DNA of 19,357 nucleotides from an uncultured Oscillospiraceae bacterium (GTDB taxonomy: Bacteria; Bacillota; Clostridia; Oscillospirales; Acutalibacteraceae), in contig URPQ01000035.1 of the NCBI GenBank assembly GCA_900549755.1, positions 1 through 19,357 of the forward strand, read 5' to 3'. The position numbers and the translations under genes were made by a program. Positions 1 to 8,053 of this stretch are shown here, one piece after another (the first letter of the stretch is position 1; every line of letters begins with the position of its first letter). The notes under the pieces are model-generated. The model had not been told where the DNA came from. It saw only the letters and a program-made list of their open reading frames with translations, and made no database searches.

Positions 1-186
1 TTACCTTTGAGGCTGATAATATGCCGTCGTCCCCCGCAAGACGGCGCAAATTTGAGGCTGATACAAGGTGCCTGCGCCTGCCGCTTGAATTTCGTAAAAG
101 ATACGAGACAATTCTTTATGATATAGGTAAGTTTATTTTAACGCAGTATAATTGCTTTGAGGAAGACCGACCTTACAGACAGACTG
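1..186. other. Tail of an upstream unit, no convincing gene
   Basis: I see no recognisable protein domain here. A 60-codon open frame from the ATG at 21 has a possible GAGG at 9-12, but that GAGG lies inside a direct repeat, and the predicted peptide is basic and matches no family I know. Positions 23-28 and 40-45 (GCCGTC/GACGGC) can form a small hairpin between the two repeat copies. The stretch ends at a strong plus-strand terminator, so it is probably the 3' untranslated end of a gene left of the window, or part of an intergenic repeat element. Confidence 0.45.
6..63. repeat. Two direct copies of TTTGAGGCTGATA, 45 bases apart
   Basis: The 13-base word TTTGAGGCTGATA occurs exactly at 6-18 and 51-63. 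Between the copies is a short GC-rich hairpin (GCCGTC at 23-28, GACGGC at 40-45). With only two copies and the window edge five bases away, I cannot tell whether this is the end of a longer tandem array with a 45-base period or a chance pair. Confidence 0.6.
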
Positions 187-220
187 AAATCAGCACGGTT
201 TAACACCGTGCTGATTTTTT
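187..220 (+). terminator. Intrinsic terminator, 13-bp stem plus T-tract
   Basis: A perfect 13-bp stem (187-199 with 205-217) closes a five-base loop, and six T residues end the right arm (215-220). That is a textbook rho-independent terminator for plus-strand transcription arriving from left of the window. On the minus strand the stem is followed by only three T and then CAG, so it could also weakly stop the minus-strand operon ending at 250. Confidence 0.85.
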
Positions 221-249
221 GTGTAAAAATATGTACAAAGCAGATTTTT

Positions 250-1953
250 CTAATTTTCGTTTATCAGCCTGCATAAAAGATTTCTGAATTCAATCAGCTT
301 TGAATTATCAGGGCAGGTGCGGAAATTCATCTCTCCGAAGAAATCAAGAACGGCTTTCTCCGTCTGCTCCTTTCCTATTTTGCTTTCCAATAGCTTTAGT
401 GCGCGGTAATCGTTAAGCCCCTCGTAAAATACCTTCATTCTGGCGGATACTATCGCCTTGCCGTCGGGGGAGGGGTACACTATAAACGAAGTGCCGGGCA
501 GCCCGCCGTAGCCGCAGGGGTCGTTCAGCGGGTTGAAAAGACCGTGGCTTAAAACATCATAGTAATAGTTATAACCCCAGTGCAAAAAGCCCTTTGCCCC
601 TGACATATACATTTGAACACCTATAATTCGGTTGCGGGCGCCGGTAGTGGTGATAATTCGGTTTGTGTAGCCGTCGTAAAGGGATTCACCGGTGTAATAA
701 ACCCAGAAATTATCGCAGCTTGCGGTAAATTTATCCATATCGGGTGAGTTTACCGAAATAATGGGTATCTGCACGCTGCCGTCTTCAAAAAATTCGTAGT
801 GTGCCAGCGGGTCGCCCGAGGGACAATCGCCTATTTCGCCCTTGATAATGTTTTTCGCATTGCGGTAATATTCAATATTATCGGGCATTGGCTCATCTGA
901 AATATGGAAGAAGATATTTTTTTCAAGACCGACTTTTTTAAGGAATTTCATAAGCGAGCGCAGATAAGCCTTTAAAAATGCCGAATATTCTTCGCTTTTT
1001 GAATCGGTTTCCCAACCGAAAATGCGCTTGCAGCCGTCGGGTGTATCGGCAAAGATCTTCGGTGCCGCTTTTGCTCCCCACTGGGTGAAAAGCTGACAAT
1101 GCTCAAAATATTTAATTCCGCATTTAAGGCAGAGGCTCATATATTTTTCCATAAGCGAAAAATCAAAGGAATATTCGCCGTTTTCAAGGCTTATGCGCAC
1201 CAATTGCGCGGTTTTTCGCTCCTTTCCCACAGGTGTGTCAAGCGGGGGAGTAAACGCGGGCAAAAGTATCATATTCATTCCGGTTTTTGCCGCCTCAGCA
1301 ACAAAGGATTCCATAATTTCAAAATATCGGTCGCTGAAAATTTCGACGCCGTATATATCGGCAAGGCAATCATTATGGAACCAAGAGGTGCAAAAGAGCG
1401 TTTGCTCGGGAAGATATGCGTCTGCAACGGTTATTTCGGCGGTTTTTGCGCCTATTTCCTTGCCGTCTGCTGCTGCCAGAAAGCGCACTGTTACATAGTG
1501 CTCGCCTGCGGGTATTTGTGCGCCGCTTTCATTTACGGTGAACCATAGCCCCTGGTAGCAGGCGGGGTACGAATTAAGCTGATTTTTTTCATCCTGCTCA
1601 TAAAATCTGGGCGCCCAGAAGCCGTCGTTTTCAACACGGTCGTTAGTGCCGCGCGGAAGCAGCGGGTCAGGGAAAAGTCCGGGTGTTTTTCGGTCGTAAT
1701 ATTCATCCTCGGGTATGTTCACGCATTGTGCTACGGGAACATACCCGATTTTATACTGCGAAATAAGCGATATTTCCAAATCAGTGTCAATTACGGTGTA
1801 AAACGGCTGAACATACCTTTCGCAGTCAGCGTTTTTATACGCTATTTGAAATGAAACAGGCTCGTTTCTCATAGCGGAAAAACGGGCGGTTTCGGTACCT
1901 GCGGAATCGGGAAAGATTTTTTCCAGTGAAGACAGAATTTTTAACTCAAGCAT
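250..1953 (-). CDS. DUF4091 / GH123-like putative glycoside hydrolase, cytoplasmic
   Basis: A 567-residue protein that looks like the DUF4091 group, related to glycoside hydrolase family 123 (beta-N-acetylgalactosaminidases). The N-terminal ~180 residues look like a beta-sandwich, followed by a barrel-like region. The signature is HISDEP at 350-355: GH123 uses an adjacent Asp-Glu pair with substrate assistance, and D353-E354 would be that pair. The C-terminal part has the pattern typical of DUF4091: a Trp/Tyr-rich stretch near 459-465 (WGYNYYY), then the conserved region around EGLNDYRALKLLES (511-524). There is no signal peptide, so it should act in the cytoplasm on imported sugars. AGGAGA lies just upstream of the ATG, and the gene starts 15 bases after the AraC gene ends, so the two form an operon. 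Substrate is unknown; many DUF4091 proteins have no assigned activity. Confidence 0.82.
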   Translation of the reverse strand: MLELKILSSLEKIFPDSAGTETARFSAMRNEPVSFQIAYKNADCERYVQPFYTVIDTDLEISLISQYKIGYVPVAQCVNIPEDEYYDRKTPGLFPDPLLPRGTNDRVENDGFWAPRFYEQDEKNQLNSYPACYQGLWFTVNESGAQIPAGEHYVTVRFLAAADGKEIGAKTAEITVADAYLPEQTLFCTSWFHNDCLADIYGVEIFSDRYFEIMESFVAEAAKTGMNMILLPAFTPPLDTPVGKERKTAQLVRISLENGEYSFDFSLMEKYMSLCLKCGIKYFEHCQLFTQWGAKAAPKIFADTPDGCKRIFGWETDSKSEEYSAFLKAYLRSLMKFLKKVGLEKNIFFHISDEPMPDNIEYYRNAKNIIKGEIGDCPSGDPLAHYEFFEDGSVQIPIISVNSPDMDKFTASCDNFWVYYTGESLYDGYTNRIITTTGARNRIIGVQMYMSGAKGFLHWGYNYYYDVLSHGLFNPLNDPCGYGGLPGTSFIVYPSPDGKAIVSARMKVFYEGLNDYRALKLLESKIGKEQTEKAVLDFFGEMNFRTCPDNSKLIEFRNLLCRLINEN

Positions 1954-1968
1954 AATTTTTTCTCCTCT

Positions 1969-2835
1969 TTATTTTTGCTTTCTGAAATTGGTAGGTGTCA
2001 GACCTAAGTTTTTCTTAAATATTCTTGTGAAATAGTTTTGGTCGTGGTAGCCGCATAATTCCGATATTTTTTCTATATTAAAATCGGTGAATAAAAGCAG
2101 CTCTCTGGCTCTGTTCATACGGGTTTTGGTTATGTAATCGAGTGGGGAAAGCCCCGTAAGATTTTTAAAAATTCGCGTAAATTGGGCGCTGCTCAGGTTC
2201 GCCCGCTTTGCGCAGTCATCAACATTCATCCACACCATATCGTTCATTTTAAGCATGCTTATAACCTCGCTTACAAGCTGCTGCGATTTTGAGCTGCCGC
2301 CCGAAAAATTAGGCGCTGAATTGCCCGAGCTGTATTGGGCGATAAGACCCAGTATTGTAAGCAGCAGCCCGCCGCAAACGGTATCTCGCTCGGAGCTGTC
2401 AAAATGATAGTGCACGCAGAGCTTTGAAAAATAATACTCAATCTCGGTAGTGTGAGATATTTTAATCAAATGGTCGTCAGCCAAAGAAATACGGTTTATA
2501 AGCTTTTCACACGCCGTGCCCGAAAAGTGAACCCAATAATTATGCGGCTTTTCTACCGCCCTGTAAAAATAATTTTGCGGCTCATCAGGCTTGTAAACCA
2601 CAAGCTCGCCCTTTTGCGCCGTTACAATTTTGCCGCCGGTCCTTACGTGGCATTTTCCGCTTATATTATATATGAGCAGATAATCCTCGCGGCCGAGAGG
2701 TCTGTAAACGTGGCTGTCCTCATCCAAATTCAAATTGCCGCACAGATTTACGTGTATATAATCGTTTGTTGAATACCCTTTTTGCGATCTTGAATATCCT
2801 TTAATTTCCGAGTCTGCCTGAAAATCGTTGAACAT
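1969..2835 (-). CDS. AraC-family transcriptional regulator
   Basis: A 288-residue AraC-type regulator. The N-terminal ~165 residues form a cupin-like sensing domain: sequence near 75-105 (KCHVRTGGK, GELVVYKPDEPQ) matches the AraC_binding sugar-sensing fold. The C-terminal ~100 residues carry the usual two helix-turn-helix units, with ANLSSAQFTRIFKNLTG as the first and ISELCGYHDQNYFTRIFKK as the second; the latter matches the AraC signature. AGGTGG precedes the ATG by about ten bases. It is divergent from the polysaccharide-utilisation genes and upstream of the GH123-like gene, so it is the obvious local activator, probably sensing an oligosaccharide from the locus. Repeated GTRCTAAA motifs in the divergent region are candidate operators. 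The inducer is not evident from sequence. Confidence 0.93.
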   Translation of the reverse strand: MFNDFQADSEIKGYSRSQKGYSTNDYIHVNLCGNLNLDEDSHVYRPLGREDYLLIYNISGKCHVRTGGKIVTAQKGELVVYKPDEPQNYFYRAVEKPHNYWVHFSGTACEKLINRISLADDHLIKISHTTEIEYYFSKLCVHYHFDSSERDTVCGGLLLTILGLIAQYSSGNSAPNFSGGSSKSQQLVSEVISMLKMNDMVWMNVDDCAKRANLSSAQFTRIFKNLTGLSPLDYITKTRMNRARELLLFTDFNIEKISELCGYHDQNYFTRIFKKNLGLTPTNFRKQK

Positions 2836-2911
2836 ACAAAATTTCCCACCTTTGATGACTGATTTGTGCTAAAATGCGTTCTGTTTTTTTATGGAGTTTT
2901 ATACATAACTT

Positions 2912-2920
2912 TGGTATAAT
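2912..2920 (+). promoter_or_regulatory. Extended -10 promoter for the plus-strand operon
   Basis: TGGTATAAT is a perfect extended -10 element (TGn followed by TATAAT at 2915-2920). There is no good -35: TGGAGT at 2892-2897, 17 bases upstream, matches only three positions. A weak -35 suits an activator-dependent promoter. The start near 2927 would give a leader of about 160 bases before the ATG at 3089. Confidence 0.6.
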
Positions 2921-2947
2921 AATATCGTAAATTTAGAAAGAAGTCAA
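2919..2947 (-). promoter_or_regulatory. Sigma-A-type promoter for the AraC / GH123-like operon
   Basis: Read on the minus strand, TTGACT (2947-2942) and TATTAT (2924-2919) are separated by exactly 17 bases, a close match to the vegetative consensus. Transcription would start near 2911, giving a leader of about 75 bases before the regulator ATG. Its -10 box overlaps that of the plus-strand promoter by two bases. Confidence 0.65.
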
Positions 2948-3088
2948 GATAAAGGTATGAATTTGTACTAAATTGTCAGTGAGTGCTAAATAATTAGCAT
3001 TTTTAGTGCGTTTTTAGCTAACAGGGCGGTGATTTTTCAAACGATATAAATTTCCTAAAAAACCAAAACAAAAACGGAGGTAAACAAA

Positions 3089-4540
3089 ATGAAAAAATCA
3101 ATTAAAACATTGGCACTGTTGCTTTGCTTGACAACGGTAATGGGCTTTGCCGGCTGCGGCAAAAAGGACACGGCGTCAGACACCGGCGCGGATGCTTCGG
3201 ATACGTCTGCCGTGCTGATAAATGACTTTGACGATGACACCGTAAGCACCGGGGACAAAACCCAAAGCGGCAGCACCACCGGCTCCGGCGGAACAACGGG
3301 CGGAAACAACGGCGGCGGTACGGTTGTTAAAAAGCCGGTTGAAATGAAGGGCAGCGACCCGTTCGCAAATATTCCCAAGCGCTTAAGGGGAACAACCGTA
3401 ACCTTTGCGCATTTCGGCGATGAGGGCGCCTCTGAGTATGAAAAGGTGCTTAAAGCTTTCACAAAGAAAACGGGCATTAAATATAAGCTTGTTTCTTATA
3501 ACGAGATGGAATATGTTGCTCAGGTTACAAAGCAGATTGCGGCTAAATCGGGTCCCGATATAATTATCTCCAATAGTTCTTTCCCGACGGCGCTTGAAAT
3601 TGCGCAGCCGCTTCAGGGCATTATTGATTTGAAGGACAGCTTCTGGGATTCAAATATTACTAATGTTTTTACCGTGGGCGGAAATACATACTTTGTAAAC
3701 AGTCTTGAAGGCGTGTGGGAAAATATTGACTCGGTTTTCTATAACAAAACGCTTTTCTCCAATAACGGTATAACCAGCCCGCTTGATTATTATAACTCAG
3801 GCAAGTGGACATATGAAAACCTTAAAAAGTGCATCGAAAGCATTAAAAAGCTCGGTTATGTAGGCGGATTTGTGGACGGACAAAAGCTTAACGCGGGGCT
3901 TGGTAATCCGATTATAAGCTACGATACAAAAACAGCAACCTTTAAGGCGAATACGGCTGAGGTTCTCTCTGTAGGCTATAACTTTGTCGCTAACATATAT
4001 AAAGAAGGACTTTGGAGCAGTACCGATTGGTGGGGCACATTTGCTAACGGTAATATAGGCGTATATGTAAGCAGACTTTACGGTGCGAAATATAACGGTT
4101 TCTTTAAGGATATGGACGGCAGCGCAATTGGTATGGTGCCTATGCCCACAAGTTATAACGGCAAGGAGTGCAAGCCGACTGGCTCGCCGCGCGGTTACGG
4201 TATTGCTAAGGGCGCTAAAAACCCAGAGGGCGCGGCGTACCTGCTCCGCTATTATCTTGATTATAAATACTACGCTTCTGCGGGAGCCAGTGTATTTAAG
4301 AATAAATCGCTTGAAAAAATGACATTTGACCACATTATTCCCGAGGTTAAGAAAAAGGGTATAAACTTTGATTTTTCAGACAATCCGATGACCCTTACCG
4401 GCAACGAGAATATAGACATGTTTATGGGTGACATTACAGAGGCTGACCCGGCGCAGGTTTCGGGCTTGCTTGCAGGCAAGCAGAATGTATTTAACAATGC
4501 TGCTTCTAAAGCAAATGATAAAATTAAAGCGTTCAGGTAA
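3089..4540 (+). CDS. Extracellular sugar-binding lipoprotein of an ABC importer (family 1 SBP)
   Basis: A 483-residue solute-binding protein. The signal peptide ends in a lipobox-like GFAGC, with Cys23 as the likely lipidated residue; Phe at -3 is less usual than Leu. Residues ~25-85 are a low-complexity Asp/Ser/Thr/Gly linker that spaces the domain from the membrane. The rest reads as a family 1 sugar-binding fold: LRGTTVTFAHFGDE opens the first lobe, TKKTGIKYKLVSY follows, and SGPDIIISNSS is the usual strand after the first helices. Late motifs such as NPEGAAYLLRYYLD are typical of the C-terminal lobe. A GGAGG lies nine bases before the ATG. It is the first gene after the divergent promoter. 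No permease adjoins it; it may share the permeases at 18029 and 18934 or serve others outside the window. Confidence 0.88.
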   Translation: MKKSIKTLALLLCLTTVMGFAGCGKKDTASDTGADASDTSAVLINDFDDDTVSTGDKTQSGSTTGSGGTTGGNNGGGTVVKKPVEMKGSDPFANIPKRLRGTTVTFAHFGDEGASEYEKVLKAFTKKTGIKYKLVSYNEMEYVAQVTKQIAAKSGPDIIISNSSFPTALEIAQPLQGIIDLKDSFWDSNITNVFTVGGNTYFVNSLEGVWENIDSVFYNKTLFSNNGITSPLDYYNSGKWTYENLKKCIESIKKLGYVGGFVDGQKLNAGLGNPIISYDTKTATFKANTAEVLSVGYNFVANIYKEGLWSSTDWWGTFANGNIGVYVSRLYGAKYNGFFKDMDGSAIGMVPMPTSYNGKECKPTGSPRGYGIAKGAKNPEGAAYLLRYYLDYKYYASAGASVFKNKSLEKMTFDHIIPEVKKKGINFDFSDNPMTLTGNENIDMFMGDITEADPAQVSGLLAGKQNVFNNAASKANDKIKAFR

Positions 4541-4565
4541 TTATTAAACAATAAAGGAGATTATT

Positions 4566-7500
4566 ATGCGCAGAATTTTAGCGACGTTACTCTCTGCTGC
4601 GGTAATGCTCGGCACGGTTGCTGCGGCTATAGGCTCGGTGGTGGGTGCGGAGGGTGGAAATAAAAGCTTTACGCGCGTCACCTTCGACGGCGCAAGCGCC
4701 GCTTTTTACGAAAAGAGCACACAGACCAATGCAACCTATGAGGACACAAAGGATTCATCTCACGGTAAGGCAATAAAATTTACGCAGCTTTCAAGCTATT
4801 GGACGAACAAATGGCCGAAGGCGCTACGTATAGGCAATACCGACGGCTCGGGAGCCTTTATGCTTGAAAAGGGAGCAAAATATAAAATATCCTTTGATTA
4901 TAAAAAGGAAAGACTGACCGGAGACGTTAATATGCTTGCCGCAATAACCGACGCCGGAAAGGGAATAGGCAACCTTGGCACAATGTGCTCGTGGAATGAT
5001 GCGGGCAAAGCAGTATACATAGGCTGGATAGGCGGAGGCAACAGCAACAGCTGGGGTACATTCAGCGGCACATTTACCGCAGCAGCTGACGGCACGCTTG
5101 CGATGTCGGCTATGACATACGATAAGGGCGACCTTAAATACCAAAAGCTTTGGGTGGATAATGTTGCTGTTGAAAAGGTTGTGGATTACAGCGGCGACAC
5201 GGTAGAAGTAACCCGCGATTATAAGGACGGCAAGACCCCCGAAAAGGCAGAGCTTTATGCGGGGCACTCCTACGGTCACCCCACAAGGGAGGGCTATATT
5301 TTCGGCGGCTGGTTTACCGATGCCGAATGTACCGTTTCGGCACCCGCTACCGTAAGAAGCGACTGCACCTATGTATACGCTAAGTGGACAGCGGATACCC
5401 GCGTGCCGCAAAGCATAGTAAACACATATGACGATGAGGGAATTACCTACACCGTAAAGGATAATGTGACAGATTTCAATTCGGCGGTAAGTAATGGGGT
5501 AGACTTTACCTCTGCCGGGGCGGAGGTTGTAAAAATCGATGACGGCACAGGCGCCGAAACAAACGCGCTGCACTTTAAAACCGCTGCAAAATATAACTGG
5601 CAGTGGCCTTCAATTGCGAGAATTTACGATAACGGCACCAAAAATGCAATATTTATACCTAACGCTGATTCCGCCTATGAAATAAGCCTTAAATACCGCG
5701 CGGATAAAAAGCCGACGCAAGCGGTGCTTTTACAGATAGAGCGTGTAGGGGCAGGTGTGCGCAACCCCAACGGAAAATGGAGCAGCGATAACATTTACCT
5801 TATCGACCTTGCCAGAATAGATGATGTAACTGACGGCTGGGTGACTGCTAAGGCTCGGTTCTACACCGATTCGGAAACCCCGATTACAATAACCTGCGTT
5901 TCCGAAAATACAAATTATTCGGCGGACGACGTTGATATTTACGTGGATGATATTACGCTGAACGAGCGGCTTGATGTTCACGGAATATATTTTGAAACCA
6001 ACGGCGGCAATGAGCTTGCAGCAATAAACTGCATTGCAAAAACCGAAATTCCGGTGTTTAACCCGCCGACGCGCGAGGGCTATTTGTTTGGCGGCTGGTA
6101 TACCGACGCAAAGCTTACGCAGCCCTTTGACTGCGGAATTATGTCCGACAGCCAGCTGACACTTTACGCCGCCTGGGTGAAAAAGGAAACCGAGGCAAAA
6201 TCATTCTATAGCGGCTTTGAAAGCGGCGAATATGCAGAGGCTCCCTATAAAAATACCGGTGCTGCCGCGGCTGTTTCGGATAACGCTATGTCGTCCTCTG
6301 CCCTGTGGCATGAAAATGACGCAAACGAGGCATACGACGGGAGCGGCTATATAACCTTTGATGACGGCATTGAAAACCTGACGGGTGAAAGCAGCAGCCG
6401 TTGGATGGCAATAAGCCTTTATAATAAGGACGGCACGCCCTTCCAGATTATAGAGGGCAAGCGCTACAAAATAAGCCTTGCTTACCGGCACTGGGGCGCC
6501 GCAACTAATAAAAACACCAAAATAAAGCTGCTTGCAAGCGAGCAGGTGCCAGGCGTTGGCATAAACTCCGGTAATTCCACGGCTATTCTTGATATAAGCG
6601 CACTGGGGCCGGATAAGCACGAAACGCAAACCTGGGGTGAATACAGCACCTATGTTATAGCGGCGGCGTCAGGTCCCCTAAAGCTTGCTGTGTGCGGCGA
6701 TTCACCCGACCACATAGTAGATGTGGATAACCTTGAAATAGAGCTTTTGGATGAAACAAGGTGCATTAAGGTTGAATATATTCAGCAAAAGCCTGACGGC
6801 AGCGGGCAGGCATCAGCCGGGGTAAGGCTGGGCGCACCGGGCGATTTGCTTATAGCGGGCGACAGCGATAAGTATGACGGATATTCGTTTAACGGCTGGC
6901 GCGATAAGGATGGCAAGCTGTTCACCGGCAACACCTTCCCGAAAAGTGATATTACCCTTTATGCCTCATGGAGAGAGGCAGACGATATATCAAAAGCCAC
7001 TACCGATTGGTCAAAGGATGTAATTATAGATTTTGAGGATACAGATAAGGCAAAAGCCTTTTATGAGGACAGCAAAAACTGCCGCGACCCGTCAAACGGC
7101 GTTTTCGTTATGGAAAATGACCATGAAAACGCTCACAGTGGAAATAATTACTTCCGTTATTATAGGTGCGGGCACTGGATGAAGCAGTACCTGCGCGGAA
7201 TGAAGCTGTACGACCCGAACACTGCGGGAAATCAGGTTTATCTTGCGCCGAACTCGGTTTATAAGGTTTCCTTCTGGCTTAATATTGAGGATATAGGCGC
7301 CGGCAACCTTTACCTTGCCGTATTTCCAAATAAGGATAATTTGAACGATTGGACGGTTGCCAACGAAAACTATATAACTGATACCAACCAGTTTGAAAAC
7401 TTCGGCAAATGGGTGCTTTATGAAAACACGGTTGTAACCGGAGATGATGAGGACGGCGACGGCGTTGCGGGAACACTCGGTTTTGTGCTTTACGGCGGCT

Positions 7501-8039
7501 ACCTTACCGCAAAGCTTGACGATATTACAATTACAAAGCTGCGCGAGATAAACGTAACCTTTGACTCAAACGGCGGCAGCGAGGTAAACGGAATTACCCA
7601 GCTTTCGTATGATTACATAATTGCTCCGGCAGACCCCGAGCGCGAGGGCTACACCTTTACCGGCTGGTACAGCGATAAGGCGCTTAAAAACAAGTTTGAT
7701 TTTACCGGCACGCTCGTAAAGCAGGATATGACCCTTTACGCCGGCTGGGAAAAAATTGTAACGCCCGAGCCTGTTTACAAAACCGTTACAAGCTATACCG
7801 ATGTTCCCGAAGAGGTGGAGGTTGAACCCAACGATCCCGAGCTTGACGGGAAAATAACCGTTAACGAAAATGATAAAATCGGTAAAATAAGCAGCTCCGC
7901 TAATAATAAATCGCCAAAAGCAGAAAAAGAAGACAACAGCCTGATTTGGATAATAATTGCAATATCCGGCGCGGCAGTTTTGGCAGCGGGCGCGGTAATT
8001 ACTGTAATAGCCGTGAAAAAACGCAAAAATAAGGTATGA
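4566..8039 (+). CDS. Membrane-anchored surface protein, four sandwich + InlB B-repeat units
   Basis: A 1157-residue exported protein with a signal peptide (to about residue 28), four tandem units of about 250 residues, a linker (~1065-1122), a transmembrane helix (1125-1150) and a basic tail (KKRKNKV). Each unit has a beta-sandwich-like module of ~170-180 residues (about 33-205, 285-468, 545-728, 818-992) followed by an InlB B-repeat (Flg_new) of ~65 residues ending near 275, 540, 802 and 1063. The B-repeats are plain: REGYIFGGWFTDAEC, REGYLFGGWYTDAKL, DGYSFNGWRDKDG and REGYTFTGWYSDKAL, each closing with an Y-A-x-W motif. The sandwich modules contain a Trp-rich strand, a YxISF-like strand and a D-D/N-ITL-like end, as in carbohydrate-binding modules. 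No catalytic domain and no LPXTG is seen. A likely role is holding polysaccharide at the cell surface. AAAGGAGA precedes the ATG. Confidence 0.8.
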   Translation: MRRILATLLSAAVMLGTVAAAIGSVVGAEGGNKSFTRVTFDGASAAFYEKSTQTNATYEDTKDSSHGKAIKFTQLSSYWTNKWPKALRIGNTDGSGAFMLEKGAKYKISFDYKKERLTGDVNMLAAITDAGKGIGNLGTMCSWNDAGKAVYIGWIGGGNSNSWGTFSGTFTAAADGTLAMSAMTYDKGDLKYQKLWVDNVAVEKVVDYSGDTVEVTRDYKDGKTPEKAELYAGHSYGHPTREGYIFGGWFTDAECTVSAPATVRSDCTYVYAKWTADTRVPQSIVNTYDDEGITYTVKDNVTDFNSAVSNGVDFTSAGAEVVKIDDGTGAETNALHFKTAAKYNWQWPSIARIYDNGTKNAIFIPNADSAYEISLKYRADKKPTQAVLLQIERVGAGVRNPNGKWSSDNIYLIDLARIDDVTDGWVTAKARFYTDSETPITITCVSENTNYSADDVDIYVDDITLNERLDVHGIYFETNGGNELAAINCIAKTEIPVFNPPTREGYLFGGWYTDAKLTQPFDCGIMSDSQLTLYAAWVKKETEAKSFYSGFESGEYAEAPYKNTGAAAAVSDNAMSSSALWHENDANEAYDGSGYITFDDGIENLTGESSSRWMAISLYNKDGTPFQIIEGKRYKISLAYRHWGAATNKNTKIKLLASEQVPGVGINSGNSTAILDISALGPDKHETQTWGEYSTYVIAAASGPLKLAVCGDSPDHIVDVDNLEIELLDETRCIKVEYIQQKPDGSGQASAGVRLGAPGDLLIAGDSDKYDGYSFNGWRDKDGKLFTGNTFPKSDITLYASWREADDISKATTDWSKDVIIDFEDTDKAKAFYEDSKNCRDPSNGVFVMENDHENAHSGNNYFRYYRCGHWMKQYLRGMKLYDPNTAGNQVYLAPNSVYKVSFWLNIEDIGAGNLYLAVFPNKDNLNDWTVANENYITDTNQFENFGKWVLYENTVVTGDDEDGDGVAGTLGFVLYGGYLTAKLDDITITKLREINVTFDSNGGSEVNGITQLSYDYIIAPADPEREGYTFTGWYSDKALKNKFDFTGTLVKQDMTLYAGWEKIVTPEPVYKTVTSYTDVPEEVEVEPNDPELDGKITVNENDKIGKISSSANNKSPKAEKEDNSLIWIIIAISGAAVLAAGAVITVIAVKKRKNKV

Positions 8040-8040
8040 A

Positions 8041-8046
8041 GGGAGG
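8041..8046 (+). promoter_or_regulatory. Ribosome-binding site that fixes the GH16 lipoprotein start at 8054
   Basis: GGGAGG at 8041-8046 sits seven bases before the ATG at 8054. The upstream in-frame ATG at 8036 overlaps the stop codon of the previous gene and has no comparable site, and using it would put MKGGKT before an otherwise normal lipoprotein signal peptide. The ATG at 8054 is therefore preferred. Confidence 0.8.
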
Positions 8047-8053
8047 AAAGACA

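Larger units (their letters stand above)
2866..3009. promoter_or_regulatory. Four GTRCTAAA-like motifs, candidate AraC operators
   Basis: GTGCTAAA occurs at 2866-2873 and 2983-2990, GTACTAAA at 2965-2972, and GCACTAAA on the minus strand at 3009-3002. The first lies upstream of the plus-strand -10, the others downstream of it; relative to the minus-strand promoter the arrangement is reversed. The copy at 2983 is also part of a short palindrome (TGCTAA at 2984-2989, TTAGCA at 2994-2999). Direct-repeat half-sites in a divergent region next to an araC gene are a common operator layout. Assignment to this regulator is inference. Confidence 0.45.

Noticed and set aside
1..63. CRISPR array
   Set aside because: Only two 13-base copies are present, no further repeats follow, and no cas gene is in the window.
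21..203. 60-codon open frame on the plus strand
   Set aside because: Its only ribosome-site candidate is inside the direct repeat, the frame ends inside the terminator stem, and no domain is recognisable. I treat it as non-coding until homologues are shown.
4824..5573. 249-codon minus-strand frame, and similar long antisense frames at 7566-8090, 3797-4333 and 1099-1548
   Set aside because: All are shadows of well-supported genes on the other strand, with no ribosome site or recognisable domain.
8036..8053. Upstream ATG for the lipoprotein GH16
   Set aside because: It overlaps the previous stop codon and lacks a good ribosome site; GGGAGG at 8041-8046 clearly serves the ATG at 8054.
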